Notes under the pieces: model-generated
Told to the model about the DNA's origin: nothing
Databases searched by the model: none
Seen by the model: only the letters and a program-made list of their open reading frames with translations
Source of the DNA: Dorea longicatena
GTDB lineage: Bacteria; Bacillota; Clostridia; Lachnospirales; Lachnospiraceae
Length of the DNA: 64,000 bases
Direction of reading: 5' to 3'
Assembly: GCF_024168045.1 (NCBI RefSeq)
Contig: NZ_CP100126.1
Coordinates: 2,761,001-2,825,000 of the forward strand
Made by a program: the position numbers and the translations under genes
Shown here: positions 53,526 to 62,703 of the stretch, in pieces
Numbering within the stretch: the stretch's first letter is position 1
How the letters are laid out: each line of letters starts with the position of its first letter

Positions 53526-54185
53526 ATGCGTCTTAGAAATATACCACGTGCAGAGAGCGTTCTCGAAGCCTGCAAAGAAGTTGTGAAAGATCCGGAAAGC
53601 TTACGCGGAAACTGGAACCAGACGTTTAAAAAAGAGCAGCCCCTGCATATCGAGATCGGCATGGGAAAAGGTCAGTTTCTTCTGACCCTGGCAGCCAAAA
53701 ACCCACAAATTAACTACATCGGCATTGAGCGTTATTCCAGCGTTCTGCTGCGTGCCGTTGAGAAATTCCAGGAACTGGAAGCGGAGGGGAAAGCTCCTGC
53801 CAACATCCGGTTCATCTGTATGGATGCAAATGACCTGCCAACCGTATTCGCCCCGGCAGAAGTATCACGTATCTACCTGAACTTCTCCGATCCGTGGCCG
53901 AAAGCCCGCCATGCAAGAAGAAGACTGACTTCCAATGAATTCTTCAAGCTTTATGACCAAGTCCTGACCGCAGATGGAACGGTAGAATTCAAGACCGACA
54001 ACCGGCCGCTCTTTGACTTTTCAGTAGAAGAACTCGAAACTTCCGAACTTTTCGTTCTGGATCAGCTATCCTATGATCTTCATAACGACAGTACGATGAA
54101 TCAGGGCAATATTATGACTGAATATGAAGCCAAGTTCTCTTCTATGGGCAATCCGATCTGTAAACTGATCGCAAAGCGCAGATAA
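53526..54185 (+). CDS. trmB: tRNA (guanine-N7-)-methyltransferase
   Basis: Methylates G46 of tRNA. 219 residues from the ATG at 53526 (AGGAGG 9 bases upstream). SAM motif IEIGMGKGQFLLTLA, YIGIERYSSV, and FSDPWPKARHARRRL, the TrmB signature. Divergent from the V-type operon. Confidence 0.96.
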   Translation: MRLRNIPRAESVLEACKEVVKDPESLRGNWNQTFKKEQPLHIEIGMGKGQFLLTLAAKNPQINYIGIERYSSVLLRAVEKFQELEAEGKAPANIRFICMDANDLPTVFAPAEVSRIYLNFSDPWPKARHARRRLTSNEFFKLYDQVLTADGTVEFKTDNRPLFDFSVEELETSELFVLDQLSYDLHNDSTMNQGNIMTEYEAKFSSMGNPICKLIAKRR

Positions 54186-54307
54186 CATGCTGCAATATCC
54201 GAACTTATATACCGATCCTGTCTGCCTGCACTTCTTCCCTTTCCTTTCATATATTAATAGAAAGCATATCTTATGCTCCTGTTTCTTATGGGAAAGGGTG
54301 GAAGCTT

Positions 54308-54715
54308 ATGTTACATCTGACGACACAGAACTTTGATATCTGCCGGATGAACCACTGGCAGTTTTCTTCCGATACACCGACAAAGGCTGGATCGGAGCAT
54401 CCCACACTGGCTGTAGTCATGTTCTACGCTGTCTGGTGTGGAAAATGTGCAATGATGCGCCCTGTCATAGAAGATCTGGAAAAGAAATATCAGAAGAAAT
54501 ATTTCGGCAGCATCTGCTTTTTTGAAGTAGAGACCTCTGAATCCGCACTTCTTGCTGCGCAATATCAGACCGCTCTTCTTCCGTCATTTCTCATTTTCAA
54601 AGACCGAGAACTGATTGCCACCATGCAGGGAATGATACCGCAAAAGGAGCTGGACTCACGCCTGCAGAAGTTGTTGACTGTGCAGATGCGGACGCAATCT
54701 ACAGAAAATCTTTAG
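54308..54715 (+). CDS. Thioredoxin-like protein
   Basis: 135 residues. Active site VWCGKCAMMRP (C-x2-C, Cys-Gly-Lys-Cys) and LLPSFLIFKDRELI with the cis-Pro region. About 25 residues longer at the N-terminus than thioredoxin; no signal peptide. Weak ribosome site GGGTGG. Presumably a disulfide reductase. Confidence 0.88.
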   Translation: MLHLTTQNFDICRMNHWQFSSDTPTKAGSEHPTLAVVMFYAVWCGKCAMMRPVIEDLEKKYQKKYFGSICFFEVETSESALLAAQYQTALLPSFLIFKDRELIATMQGMIPQKELDSRLQKLLTVQMRTQSTENL

Positions 54716-54806
54716 AAATAGTTAATTTATATTTTCTAGGAAAACACATTGTTTTATGTTATATTAAAAAAGTAACAGGGATAAAAATATTTAATAAAAA
54801 GGGGGC

Positions 54807-56147
54807 ATGGTGAACACACCACGCATTATGAAAAAATTTAAAAGAGCATTACCAGTTGCCATGGCAATCGTACTTGGATCTACTGCGGCACCACTGGTTG
54901 TAAGAGCAGATTCATCCAAAGTTGTAACACTTGGCGCCAATCTGACTGATTCACAGAAGAATTCTATGTATGAGTATTTCGGAACTTCATCTGACAAAGC
55001 AGAAGTCATCGAAGTTACCAATGCAGACGAAAGAAAATATCTGGAAGGAGTCGCTCCCGACGAACAAATCGGTACCCGTACCTACAGCTGTTCTTATGTA
55101 GAACCGACCACAAGCGGCGGAATCCAGGTAAAGGTTTCCAACTTAACTTATGTTACAAGCTCTATGATCTCCAGTACGCTTCTGACATCCGGTGTTGAAA
55201 ACTGTAATGTCGTTGCCGCTTCTCCGATCGAAGTATCCGGAACCGGTGCACTGACAGGTATCATGATGGCTTATGAGAAAGCCACCGGAACAACTCTGAA
55301 TGACGATCAGAAAGCAGCTGCAACCGATGAACTTGTCACCACAGGAGACCTGGCCAATAACATCGGCCAGGACAAAGCGGAAAATGTCATGAACGATGTA
55401 AAAAAAGATGTGATCGAGGGCGGATTAACGGATGCAGATGACATTCAGAATGCAGTTGAAAACGCTGCCAAGGATAACAACGTCACGCTGACACAGGAAC
55501 AGATCGACAAGATCTCCGATCTGATGAAAAACATTTCCCAGTATGACTATGATGTCAAAGCTCTGAAGAATACATTAGATAACATTGACGGAAAGAGTGG
55601 CGGATTCTTCTCCAACCTCTGGAGTTCTATCAAAGGTATCTTCGGCGGCGATGACAGTTCCGATGGCGGAATCATTAACGGCACGGATGACAGCGCACTC
55701 GGTGATGATGTCGTAACTAACAGTACACTGGATTCTTCCGACAATTCTTCCAACAGCACAGACAGTTCAGATGCCGCTTCGGATGATACTTCGGATGACA
55801 ACAGTGATGACAGCGGGTTCTGGGGCAAGATCAAGAATTTCTTCAAAGATCTGTTCGGTGGAAGCAATTCTAAGAAAGACGACACAGACAAGAGTAACGA
55901 TGATGCCATTACAGAAGATAACTCTGATAACACTGATGAGCCGTCTGGCGACACACAGAACGATTCTCTGAACAACGATGCTGATTCTTCAGATGACAGC
56001 ACAACAGACAACTCTGCTGATGATTCTTCATTGAATGACAGTACAGATAACCAGTCTGATAACCAGAGCAACACACAAAACAGCAGTGAATCCGATGCCT
56101 CTGGTTCCGATACTTCTGATTCCTCAGGCGACAGTTCTTCCAACTAA
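54807..56147 (+). CDS. Secreted DUF1002 protein with long Asp/Ser-rich tail
   Basis: 446 residues. A signal peptide is visible (KKFKRALPVAMAIVLGSTAAP, cut around VRA-DS). Residues about 40-250 resemble DUF1002 (VVTLGANLTDSQKNSMYEYF, ALTGIMMAYEKATG). From about 290 the chain is a low-complexity Asp/Ser/Asn tail that would be extended, strongly negative and could bind calcium. The start is uncertain: ATG 54807, GTG 54810 and ATG 54828 are in frame, and GGGGG (54801-54805) suits none ideally. Function unknown. Confidence 0.8.
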   Translation: MVNTPRIMKKFKRALPVAMAIVLGSTAAPLVVRADSSKVVTLGANLTDSQKNSMYEYFGTSSDKAEVIEVTNADERKYLEGVAPDEQIGTRTYSCSYVEPTTSGGIQVKVSNLTYVTSSMISSTLLTSGVENCNVVAASPIEVSGTGALTGIMMAYEKATGTTLNDDQKAAATDELVTTGDLANNIGQDKAENVMNDVKKDVIEGGLTDADDIQNAVENAAKDNNVTLTQEQIDKISDLMKNISQYDYDVKALKNTLDNIDGKSGGFFSNLWSSIKGIFGGDDSSDGGIINGTDDSALGDDVVTNSTLDSSDNSSNSTDSSDAASDDTSDDNSDDSGFWGKIKNFFKDLFGGSNSKKDDTDKSNDDAITEDNSDNTDEPSGDTQNDSLNNDADSSDDSTTDNSADDSSLNDSTDNQSDNQSNTQNSSESDASGSDTSDSSGDSSSN

Positions 56148-56180
56148 ATACAGTCATTAATAAAGATGTATAGTAAAACG

Positions 56181-56218
56181 AAAAATGCCGGGAAGTTTCA
56201 ACACTTCCCGGCATTTTT
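56181..56218. terminator. Bidirectional terminator between DUF1002 gene and glgB
   Basis: Perfect 16-bp stem (56181-56196 / 56203-56218), 6-base loop, A/T tracts at both feet. Confidence 0.95.
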
Positions 56219-56259
56219 ATCCGCAGGCATCAAAGTTTTTTGCCACTGACTTCATATAA

Positions 56260-58170
56260 TTAAAACTCGAATACAGCAACTCCGTAAGGCGGCAATTTGT
56301 ATGCGAATGAATACGGTCTTCCATCACATTCTTTCTTCTCCGCTTTGTATATCTTCTTACGATCTGCTCCGGTTCCGCCGTATTTCTCCTCATCACTGTT
56401 CAGGATCAGTTTATACTGTTTCTTTCTCGGCACTCCGACTCTGTAATCATCTCTTGCCATTGGCGTAAAGTTGCAGACGAACAACAGATTCTTCTTTGCA
56501 CCTTTCGAATGTCTCATAAAGCTGTAGATACTTCTGTATCCGTCATCCGCATTGATCCATTCGAATCCTTCCCAGCTCTGATCCATCTCGTACATTGCCT
56601 TATGCCTCTTATACAGGTGTAAGAGGTCTTTTACCCACATCTTCATCTGCTGATGTTCCGGTTCGGCCAGCAGGAACCAGTCCAGTTCCCGTTCTTCACT
56701 CCATTCACGAAGCTGTGCAAATTCCTGTCCCATAAACAGAAGTTTCTTTCCTGCGTGTCCCATCATAAATGCATATCCAGCTTTCAGATTCGCATATTTA
56801 TCAAATCCAAGTCCCGGCATCTTATTCAGCATCGAACACTTGAGATGTACCACCTCATCATGCGACAATACCAGAATATAATTCTCACTGTATGCATAAC
56901 TCATGGCAAATGTCATCAGATGATGGTTATCCTTTCGGAAATATGGATCCAGTTTCATATATTCTGTGAAGTCATGCATCCATCCCATATTCCACTTCAG
57001 ACTGAATCCCAGTCCACCTTCTTCTACATCTCCGGTAACCTGCGGCCATGCCGTAGATTCCTCTGCGATCATAAGTGCTCCCGGGTTTCTTCCAAGTACA
57101 ACAGAATTCAGATGTCTGAAGAAATCGATTGCCTCCAAATTCTTATTCTCGCCATATTTGTTTGCAACCCATTCTCCGTCCTTCCGTCCGTAATCCAGAT
57201 ACAGCATCGAAGCAACCGCATCCACACGCAATCCGTCTATATGGAACTTCTCAACCCAGAATAACGCATTTGAAATCAGGAAGTTCCTTACTTCATTCTT
57301 TCCAAAATCAAATACTTTCGTTCCCCAGTCCGGATGTTCTCCCAATCTTGGATCTGCATATTCGTACGTCGGTGTTCCGTCAAAATCTGCCAGTCCGTGT
57401 GCATCCTTCGGGAAATGTGCCGGTACCCAGTCGAGAATGATACCGATTTTATTTCTATGCAGATAATTGATCATCCATGCAAAATCTTCCGGCGACCCAT
57501 ATCTGGATGTCGGTGCATAGTATCCGGTCACCTGATATCCCCAGGATCCGTCAAACGGATGCTCGGCAATTCCCATCAGTTCCACATGTGTGTAACCCAT
57601 TTCTTTTATGTATTTGGTAATTGCCCTGGCAAATTCTCTATATGTATAGAATCCTTCATCTTCCCTTCCCGGATGACGCATCCAGGAACCAATGTGTGCC
57701 TCATAGACAGACATTGGCTCGTGCTTATGATTCCAGGTCTTTCTACGTGTCATCCACTCTGTATCTGTCCATTTGATATTCTCAATATCTGCGACCCTGG
57801 ATGCTGTTCCCGGTCTTAACTCCGCATAATTGGCATATGGATCTGCCTTAAATATCTGTTCTCCCGAATAAGTCTCGATACAATATTTATACATCTGATC
57901 CTTCTTCACACCTGGTATAAAACAGGTATAGATCCCGAGCGGCTCTTCCCTCTTCATCGGATTTGCCTCTGTGTCCCATTCATTGAACTCTCCGACTACC
58001 GATACCGCCTGCGCATGCGGTGCCCACACTGCAAAATACACACCTTTTTGTTTTCCGTTCTGTACCAGATGTGCGCCCAGCTTCTCATAAATCTCATAAT
58101 GATTGCCCTGTCCGAAAAGGTATTGATCCAATTCACCTATTTCATATGGTTTTTTCTTTTTTTCAGCCAT
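56260..58170 (-). CDS. glgB: 1,4-alpha-glucan branching enzyme
   Basis: Introduces alpha-1,6 branches in glycogen. 636 residues from the ATG at 58170 (GAGGGG upstream). N-terminal CBM48 (YFAVWAPHAQAVSVVGEFN), GH13 barrel with catalytic Asp in DGLRVDAVASML and Glu in LMIAEESTAWP, then VLSHDEVVH. No other glycogen genes are in the window. Confidence 0.96.
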   Translation of the reverse strand: MAEKKKKPYEIGELDQYLFGQGNHYEIYEKLGAHLVQNGKQKGVYFAVWAPHAQAVSVVGEFNEWDTEANPMKREEPLGIYTCFIPGVKKDQMYKYCIETYSGEQIFKADPYANYAELRPGTASRVADIENIKWTDTEWMTRRKTWNHKHEPMSVYEAHIGSWMRHPGREDEGFYTYREFARAITKYIKEMGYTHVELMGIAEHPFDGSWGYQVTGYYAPTSRYGSPEDFAWMINYLHRNKIGIILDWVPAHFPKDAHGLADFDGTPTYEYADPRLGEHPDWGTKVFDFGKNEVRNFLISNALFWVEKFHIDGLRVDAVASMLYLDYGRKDGEWVANKYGENKNLEAIDFFRHLNSVVLGRNPGALMIAEESTAWPQVTGDVEEGGLGFSLKWNMGWMHDFTEYMKLDPYFRKDNHHLMTFAMSYAYSENYILVLSHDEVVHLKCSMLNKMPGLGFDKYANLKAGYAFMMGHAGKKLLFMGQEFAQLREWSEERELDWFLLAEPEHQQMKMWVKDLLHLYKRHKAMYEMDQSWEGFEWINADDGYRSIYSFMRHSKGAKKNLLFVCNFTPMARDDYRVGVPRKKQYKLILNSDEEKYGGTGADRKKIYKAEKKECDGRPYSFAYKLPPYGVAVFEF

Positions 58171-58227
58171 AATTACCCCTCGCATTCTGCTGCATATTTA
58201 TAAGAACATTATACTTTACAAACAGGC

Positions 58228-58270
58228 AAAAAGAAAGAGCTTTGACCGTTTAGTTTGTCAAAACTCTTTC
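58228..58270 (-). terminator. Terminator after the repeat-rich P-loop gene
   Basis: 14-bp stem with one G-U pair (58233-58246 / 58257-58270), followed on the minus strand by TTTTTG. Confidence 0.85.
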
Positions 58271-58325
58271 AAAATCCGACCTGTAAATCCTGTTCTCGAC
58301 AGCCTCTTACAGGTATTCGTTTTTG

Positions 58326-61300
58326 TTAAATTCTAAAGTCTTCTTCTTTCAGAATAATTCTGTCAGAATCGTCGGTTCCCTTGCCGAATACTCTTCGTGC
58401 AAGATGTTTTACATTTGCTTTCTGTGAATGTGAGATTGCTTCATCCATGATCTCTTTTACTTCAGCAACTGATACTGCATGATCTTCTCTCTGCATTACA
58501 TCGATACGGCTGTACAGTGCAAGGATTCCCATCTCATCCAATTTGTATCCATTCTCTTTCGCATATGTCTGACCAAATGTTACCAGCTCATCATTGATGA
58601 ATACCGGAAGCTCCAGCTTAGAACTGAACTTCTTCTTGAATTCCGGGTTTGCTGTCATCAGACGCTCCAAAGGTTTTCTCTGATCTTCCAGTACAAAGAG
58701 CAATTCTCCTGTCTTCTTCTCCATCAGATAATTTAACTCTTTTACAGTTCTCGCATTCAATTTTCCTGCATGCTCGATGATGATCGCTCCGCCGCGCAGC
58801 TTCTGAATAATATTCGTAAGCTCTTTCTTATTAAGAGATTCACCTGTAACGATTGCTACTTTACCCTGTTTCAGACTTCTCTGTTTCTGAATTGCTTTTA
58901 CAATATCAACCGCAAGGACTGTCTTACCAGATCCTTTTCTACCAATCACAAGAAGGTTTCCTGTCTTGGATGTTCCTTCTCTCTGTGCCCTTCTGTCGTT
59001 ATCAAGCACTTCAACGATCTGTTCGCTCATTCCTCTCACCGGTACAAAATATGAGAACAGCTTCTTCTGTTCTTCTGTAAGTCCGGCTTTCAGACCGATC
59101 TCACTCGTAGCACTCAGATCATATCTTCCGGTTACAACAAATCCTGTATCGAACGGAACACCGCCTTTAGATTTCTTGATTCTTGCTTGAATCTCTTCCT
59201 CTGATGGCTCTTCGATTTCTAACTCTTCATCCGCTTCTTCGTCGTCTTCAATCTCTAAGTCTTCGTCATCAAAATCTGTCTCTTCTTCGTCTACATCTGC
59301 AAAATCATCGTCGAAGTCTTCTTCTTCGTCCTCTACATCCGCAAAATCAGCATCGAAGTCTTCTTCTTCAAAATCGGCTTCTTCAAAGTCTTCATCCTCA
59401 AAGTCTTCCTCTTCAAAATCAGCTTCTTCAAAGTCTTCATCCTCAAAGTCTTCTTCTTCGAAATCAGCTTCTTCTTCGTCCTCTTCTTCGAAGTCTTCTT
59501 CTTCGAAATCAGCTTCTTCAAAGTCTTCATCCTCAAAGTCTTCCTCTTCAAAATCAGCTTCTTCAAAGTCCTCATCTTCAAAGTCTTCATCCTCAAAGTC
59601 TTCCTCTTCGAAATCAGCTTCTTCTTCGTCCTCTTCTTCGAAGTCTTCATCCTCAAAGTCTTCCTCTTCGAAATCAGCTTCTTCAAAATCTTCATCACCG
59701 AAATCGGCTTCTTCAAAACTGCTTCCACTCATATCGATTCCGCTAAGTTCTTCTTCGATTCCTTCAATGAAGTCTTCTTCCGTTTCCGAACCATCTTCAA
59801 AATCCTCTTCATAGAGTTCTTCTTCCGACTCTTCATTTCCCATTTCTTCCATCAGACGTACAATATCATCCGGAATTCTCTGTGTCTTGCTTATCGGTTC
59901 TGCCTCTTCCTCGGCCGCCTTTCTTGCTGCTTCTTCCTCGGCCTTTCTTCTTGCCTCTTCTTCGGCCGCCTTTCTTGCTGCTTCTTCCTCGGCCTTTCTT
60001 CTTGCCTCTTCTTCGGCCGCTTTTCTTGCTGCTTCTTCCTCGGCTTTTCTTCTTGCCTCTTCTTCGGCCGCTTTTCTTGCTGCTTCTTCCTCGGCTTTTC
60101 TTCTTGCTTCTTCTTCCTCAGCTTTTCTTCTTGCTTCTTCTTCGGCTGCCTTTCTTGCTGCTTCTTCCTCGGCTTTTCTTCTTGCCTCAGCTTCTGCCGC
60201 TTTTCTCTCAACTTCTCTGCGTTCTTCTTCCTGGCGGATACGAGCCTGTTCTCTTTCTTTCTGAAGACGCTCTTCATCTTTTGCTTTCTGCTTCTCGATT
60301 GCTGCTTCGTGGTCTTTCTGTTTTTCTTCCCATTTCTGAAGAATATCATCGATCATCATCTGACCATTCGCCAGAATCTCATCTTCACGCTCTTTCATTG
60401 CTTCTTCTTCAATTGTAATGCCATTGGCAACCGCCATGCCCTGCGCTAAAGCTTCCTCCAAAGTAGCTCCCGTCACAACCTGTTTGATCGTTGATCCATG
60501 TTCTTCCGCAGCCTCTTCCGGTTCAGTATATACCGGTTCTTCTTCCACGACTTCTTCTGCAGCTTCTTCTACAATTTCTTCCTGCGGAATCTCTTCTTGT
60601 ACAACAGTTTCCTGCATTGGTACTTCCTGTGGAATCTCTTCCTGTACAACAGTTTCCTGCATCGGTACTTCCTGCGGAGGAATTTCCTGAACTTCAGATT
60701 CATCAACTCTTTCTGTCACTGGCTCTCTGACCGGCTCTTCTTGTACGTCAACAGTCTCTTCTGTACTTTCATTATATTCATTCTCGTCATCCACTTCTTC
60801 CAGTGTTGATTCCGGTTGTTTCTCCGGTTCCGGTTTCTTCTTAACCGCTCCCGGACGGCTGTCATATTTTTCCTGCTGAAGTGGTGTCAGTGGCTTATAC
60901 TTCATCTTCAGTTCCATTGCAAGGTATACATATTTTCCTTCACTGAACCACAAGATCAGATCATCACATTCTTCCAGACATTCTGCTGTCATTCCGGCTT
61001 CATCATACAATTTGGCAAGTTCATATGCCCACTTTTCAATATATTCCGCTTTTTTAAATTCTTCCAGTGCTGTAATCTGATCTGTCAGCGATGCCCCCTG
61101 TGTTCTCAGAATCTTATATTTTAAAATATACTGATTCGGATCTTTTGGTGCCAGCTTTACGAATTCTTCATAACAATCCGTTGCTTCTCTGATATCTTTG
61201 ATCTTCAATGCCAGTGTGCCTAAACGATATACAATTTTTCTGCTTCCCGGTGCTCTGTCAAATGCCAGGAACAGTATATCTCTCCCCTTCTTAAACTCAC

Positions 61301-61460
61301 CGTTATATTCATAAATCTCACTGACTGTATTGAGCATTGACGCATTCTTTACTCTTCGCCAGTCTATACCATCAGCAATTTCCTTTGCCTGCTGGTACTC
61401 CTTCTTTTCCAGATGATCAAGCATTTGCTCGGTCTTCACCCTATATTCATATTTATCCAA
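58326..61460 (-). CDS. Large repeat-rich protein with TPR N-terminus and C-terminal P-loop (AAA-like) domain
   Basis: 1044 residues, start TTG at 61460 after GAGGTGAG. In order: TPR-like helical repeats (about 1-190), Glu/Val/Pro-rich linker (about 210-330), a charged coiled coil with 17-residue repeats AARKAAEEEARRKAEEE (about 420-525), an extremely acidic tract of DFEEEDFEDEDFEEA repeats (about 545-760), then an ATPase domain: LLVIGRKGSGKTVLAVDI (Walker A), GGAIIIEHAGKL in the Walker B position and a lid-like C-terminus similar to CbxX/SpoVK-type AAA proteins. Function unknown; a cytoplasmic scaffold or regulator is a guess. Confidence 0.85.
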   Translation of the reverse strand: MDKYEYRVKTEQMLDHLEKKEYQQAKEIADGIDWRRVKNASMLNTVSEIYEYNGEFKKGRDILFLAFDRAPGSRKIVYRLGTLALKIKDIREATDCYEEFVKLAPKDPNQYILKYKILRTQGASLTDQITALEEFKKAEYIEKWAYELAKLYDEAGMTAECLEECDDLILWFSEGKYVYLAMELKMKYKPLTPLQQEKYDSRPGAVKKKPEPEKQPESTLEEVDDENEYNESTEETVDVQEEPVREPVTERVDESEVQEIPPQEVPMQETVVQEEIPQEVPMQETVVQEEIPQEEIVEEAAEEVVEEEPVYTEPEEAAEEHGSTIKQVVTGATLEEALAQGMAVANGITIEEEAMKEREDEILANGQMMIDDILQKWEEKQKDHEAAIEKQKAKDEERLQKEREQARIRQEEERREVERKAAEAEARRKAEEEAARKAAEEEARRKAEEEEARRKAEEEAARKAAEEEARRKAEEEAARKAAEEEARRKAEEEAARKAAEEEARRKAEEEAARKAAEEEAEPISKTQRIPDDIVRLMEEMGNEESEEELYEEDFEDGSETEEDFIEGIEEELSGIDMSGSSFEEADFGDEDFEEADFEEEDFEDEDFEEEDEEEADFEEEDFEDEDFEDEDFEEADFEEEDFEDEDFEEADFEEEDFEEEDEEEADFEEEDFEDEDFEEADFEEEDFEDEDFEEADFEEEDFDADFADVEDEEEDFDDDFADVDEEETDFDDEDLEIEDDEEADEELEIEEPSEEEIQARIKKSKGGVPFDTGFVVTGRYDLSATSEIGLKAGLTEEQKKLFSYFVPVRGMSEQIVEVLDNDRRAQREGTSKTGNLLVIGRKGSGKTVLAVDIVKAIQKQRSLKQGKVAIVTGESLNKKELTNIIQKLRGGAIIIEHAGKLNARTVKELNYLMEKKTGELLFVLEDQRKPLERLMTANPEFKKKFSSKLELPVFINDELVTFGQTYAKENGYKLDEMGILALYSRIDVMQREDHAVSVAEVKEIMDEAISHSQKANVKHLARRVFGKGTDDSDRIILKEEDFRI
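59200..59720. repeat. Acidic-tract tandem repeats
   Basis: Short tandem repeats (plus strand TCTTCTTCGAAATCAGCTTC and variants) encoding DFEEEDFEDEDFEEA-type units. Prone to copy-number change. Confidence 0.85.
59908..60200. repeat. 51-bp tandem repeats
   Basis: About five and a half near-identical 51-bp copies encoding the 17-residue coiled-coil unit of the P-loop protein. Confidence 0.9.
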
Positions 61461-61641
61461 TATTTCTCACCTCAAATGTTTATTTTAAAAAAGCGTATTT
61501 CCCTACAATTTTACTTATATAAGTTTATCATATGACCTGTTTATTGTCAAAATATCCCGCCAAATATGTTAAAAAAATATTACAAAAATTACAATTTTTT
61601 TATCCCTGTAAAATATCTGCCGGCTGCTCTCTGATATCAAC

Positions 61642-61681
61642 GTAAAAAACAGCCATCATATTCTTTCCTATGATGGCTGTT
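61642..61681 (-). terminator. Terminator of a minus-strand transcript without a recognised gene
   Basis: Perfect 13-bp stem (61648-61660 / 61669-61681), 8-base loop, followed on the minus strand by TTTTTT. Confidence 0.9.
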
Positions 61682-61945
61682 ACATATTCAATTTTATCAT
61701 ATTTAATTTTTATATCGGAGAATGATTTTTAATTTTTATTCCCTGTCGCCTTTGTATGCTTTCCGATGATCTTTTACTCATCTTCTTTGCACATTCATTC
61801 AAATCTACTATTCATGTTTCTTTACACATATTAATAATATCTTTAAATATGTGGTATTCTGTTCAATATGTCTGCAGTTCTTTTTATCGTCCGGTGTATA
61901 TTTTCTCCGTCTGTTCTATTCTTCCGAATCTCCTCTACCGGCCTT

Positions 61946-62032
61946 TTATCTATTATAATAAAGGCTTATTCTCTGGGAACTTCTACCTGCCATACCACTA
62001 ACATATTGATTCGATGATTCTACTGTGTCCAT
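61946..62032 (-). CDS. Small ORF with strong ribosome binding site (28 residues)
   Basis: Starts MDTVESSNQYVSGMAGRSSQ, ends RISLYYNR. AAAAGGAGG is 9 bases before the ATG. No signal peptide. A second in-frame ATG lies upstream (MKRRLNP extension) inside the ribosome site. In the next frame coding-like sequence continues for about 35 codons, so a frameshifted remnant is an alternative. Confidence 0.4.
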   Translation of the reverse strand: MDTVESSNQYVSGMAGRSSQRISLYYNR

Positions 62033-62427
62033 TGGATTAAGCCTCCTTTTCATAAATTTCCAATCAACGATATCTCACCGACATATGAAATATTCTTCAT
62101 CCTTGATAAACTTTTCTTTTATCACTTAAGATATAAGCTAGAATTTATTATCTCATCTCTTCTACGATTATGATCCATATCCCCTTGATACCATTCTATA
62201 ATCGTTATTCATCCATTCTCTTTCTCTACAATATACTTTACGATATTTGATATCCGATGCCTTACCAGATATTTCATATCTATATCCTGTATTTTTCGAT
62301 TCTTAAACGAATTGAGAATTTATAATAAAAATACATCTTATAAAATATGTGATATTCAATTTTCAAGATTCCCTTTCTCGTCAGGAATTCTTTTTTGTTT
62401 ATTTTGGATTTCCTTTGGATTGATTAT

Positions 62428-62456
62428 ATAATATCATTCGACTTTTATTTTGTCAA
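62428..62456 (-). promoter_or_regulatory. Consensus promoter of the minus-strand transcript
   Basis: TTGACA (62456-62451), exactly 17 bases, TATTAT (62433-62428). An overlapping TATAAT lies at 62429-62424. Confidence 0.7.
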
Positions 62457-62607
62457 TACTTTTTGCAATTAATTTTATTTATTTTCCGTTATTTCATTTT
62501 AATAGTTGAATTATCTGATTTTTCTTTCTTTATTTTAATGTTTACACAATACTATACATTTTCAAATCGTATGCTTTTGTTAACATCATACGCTTGCGCA
62601 TGTCCAA

Positions 62608-62638
62608 TTGTTAACCAGCTATCTTTTACAGTTGACAT
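62608..62638 (+). promoter_or_regulatory. BirA-like operator upstream of bioY
   Basis: TTGTTAACC (62608-62616), 13 bases, AGTTGACAT (62630-62638), an imperfect match to the known BirA pattern TTGTTAACC-N14/15-GGTTAACAA and one base shorter in spacing. The right half covers the -35 box, consistent with repression by biotin. Confidence 0.45.
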
Positions 62639-62660
62639 TTTATCCTGTTTATTTTATACT
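62632..62660 (+). promoter_or_regulatory. bioY promoter
   Basis: TTGACA (62632-62637), exactly 17 bases, TATACT (62655-62660). The leader before the 9-codon ORF is about 37 bases. Confidence 0.8.
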
Positions 62661-62703
62661 TCTGTTATATTTTGAGATAAAACTAAAGGAAAGGAGTTCT
62701 GCC

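Larger units (their letters stand above)
61642..62421 (-). ncRNA. Candidate transcription unit of about 780 bases without recognised protein
   Basis: Bounded by a consensus promoter (62428-62456) and a strong terminator (61642-61681), both on the minus strand. The interval is AT-rich and holds many local inverted repeats, for example 62164-62171 with 62197-62204, 62287-62294 with 62326-62333 and 62106-62112 with 62120-62126. No ORF of normal length fits. It contains a 28-codon ORF with a strong ribosome binding site. It may be a regulatory RNA, a small-peptide mRNA or a decayed gene. Confidence 0.45.

Noticed and set aside
55547..56143. 198-codon minus-strand ORF under the DUF1002 gene
   Set aside because: Antisense reading of the Asp/Ser repeat tail (gives Glu/Ser/Leu); the plus-strand gene has a signal peptide and terminator.
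59183..59746. Long plus-strand ORFs (also 59882-60418) opposite the 1044-residue gene
   Set aside because: Leu/Arg/Ser-rich mirror readings of tandem repeats in the real minus-strand gene; no ribosome binding site.
61756..62001. 81-codon plus-strand ORF
   Set aside because: AT-rich random composition, no ribosome binding site, opposite to the predicted minus-strand transcript.
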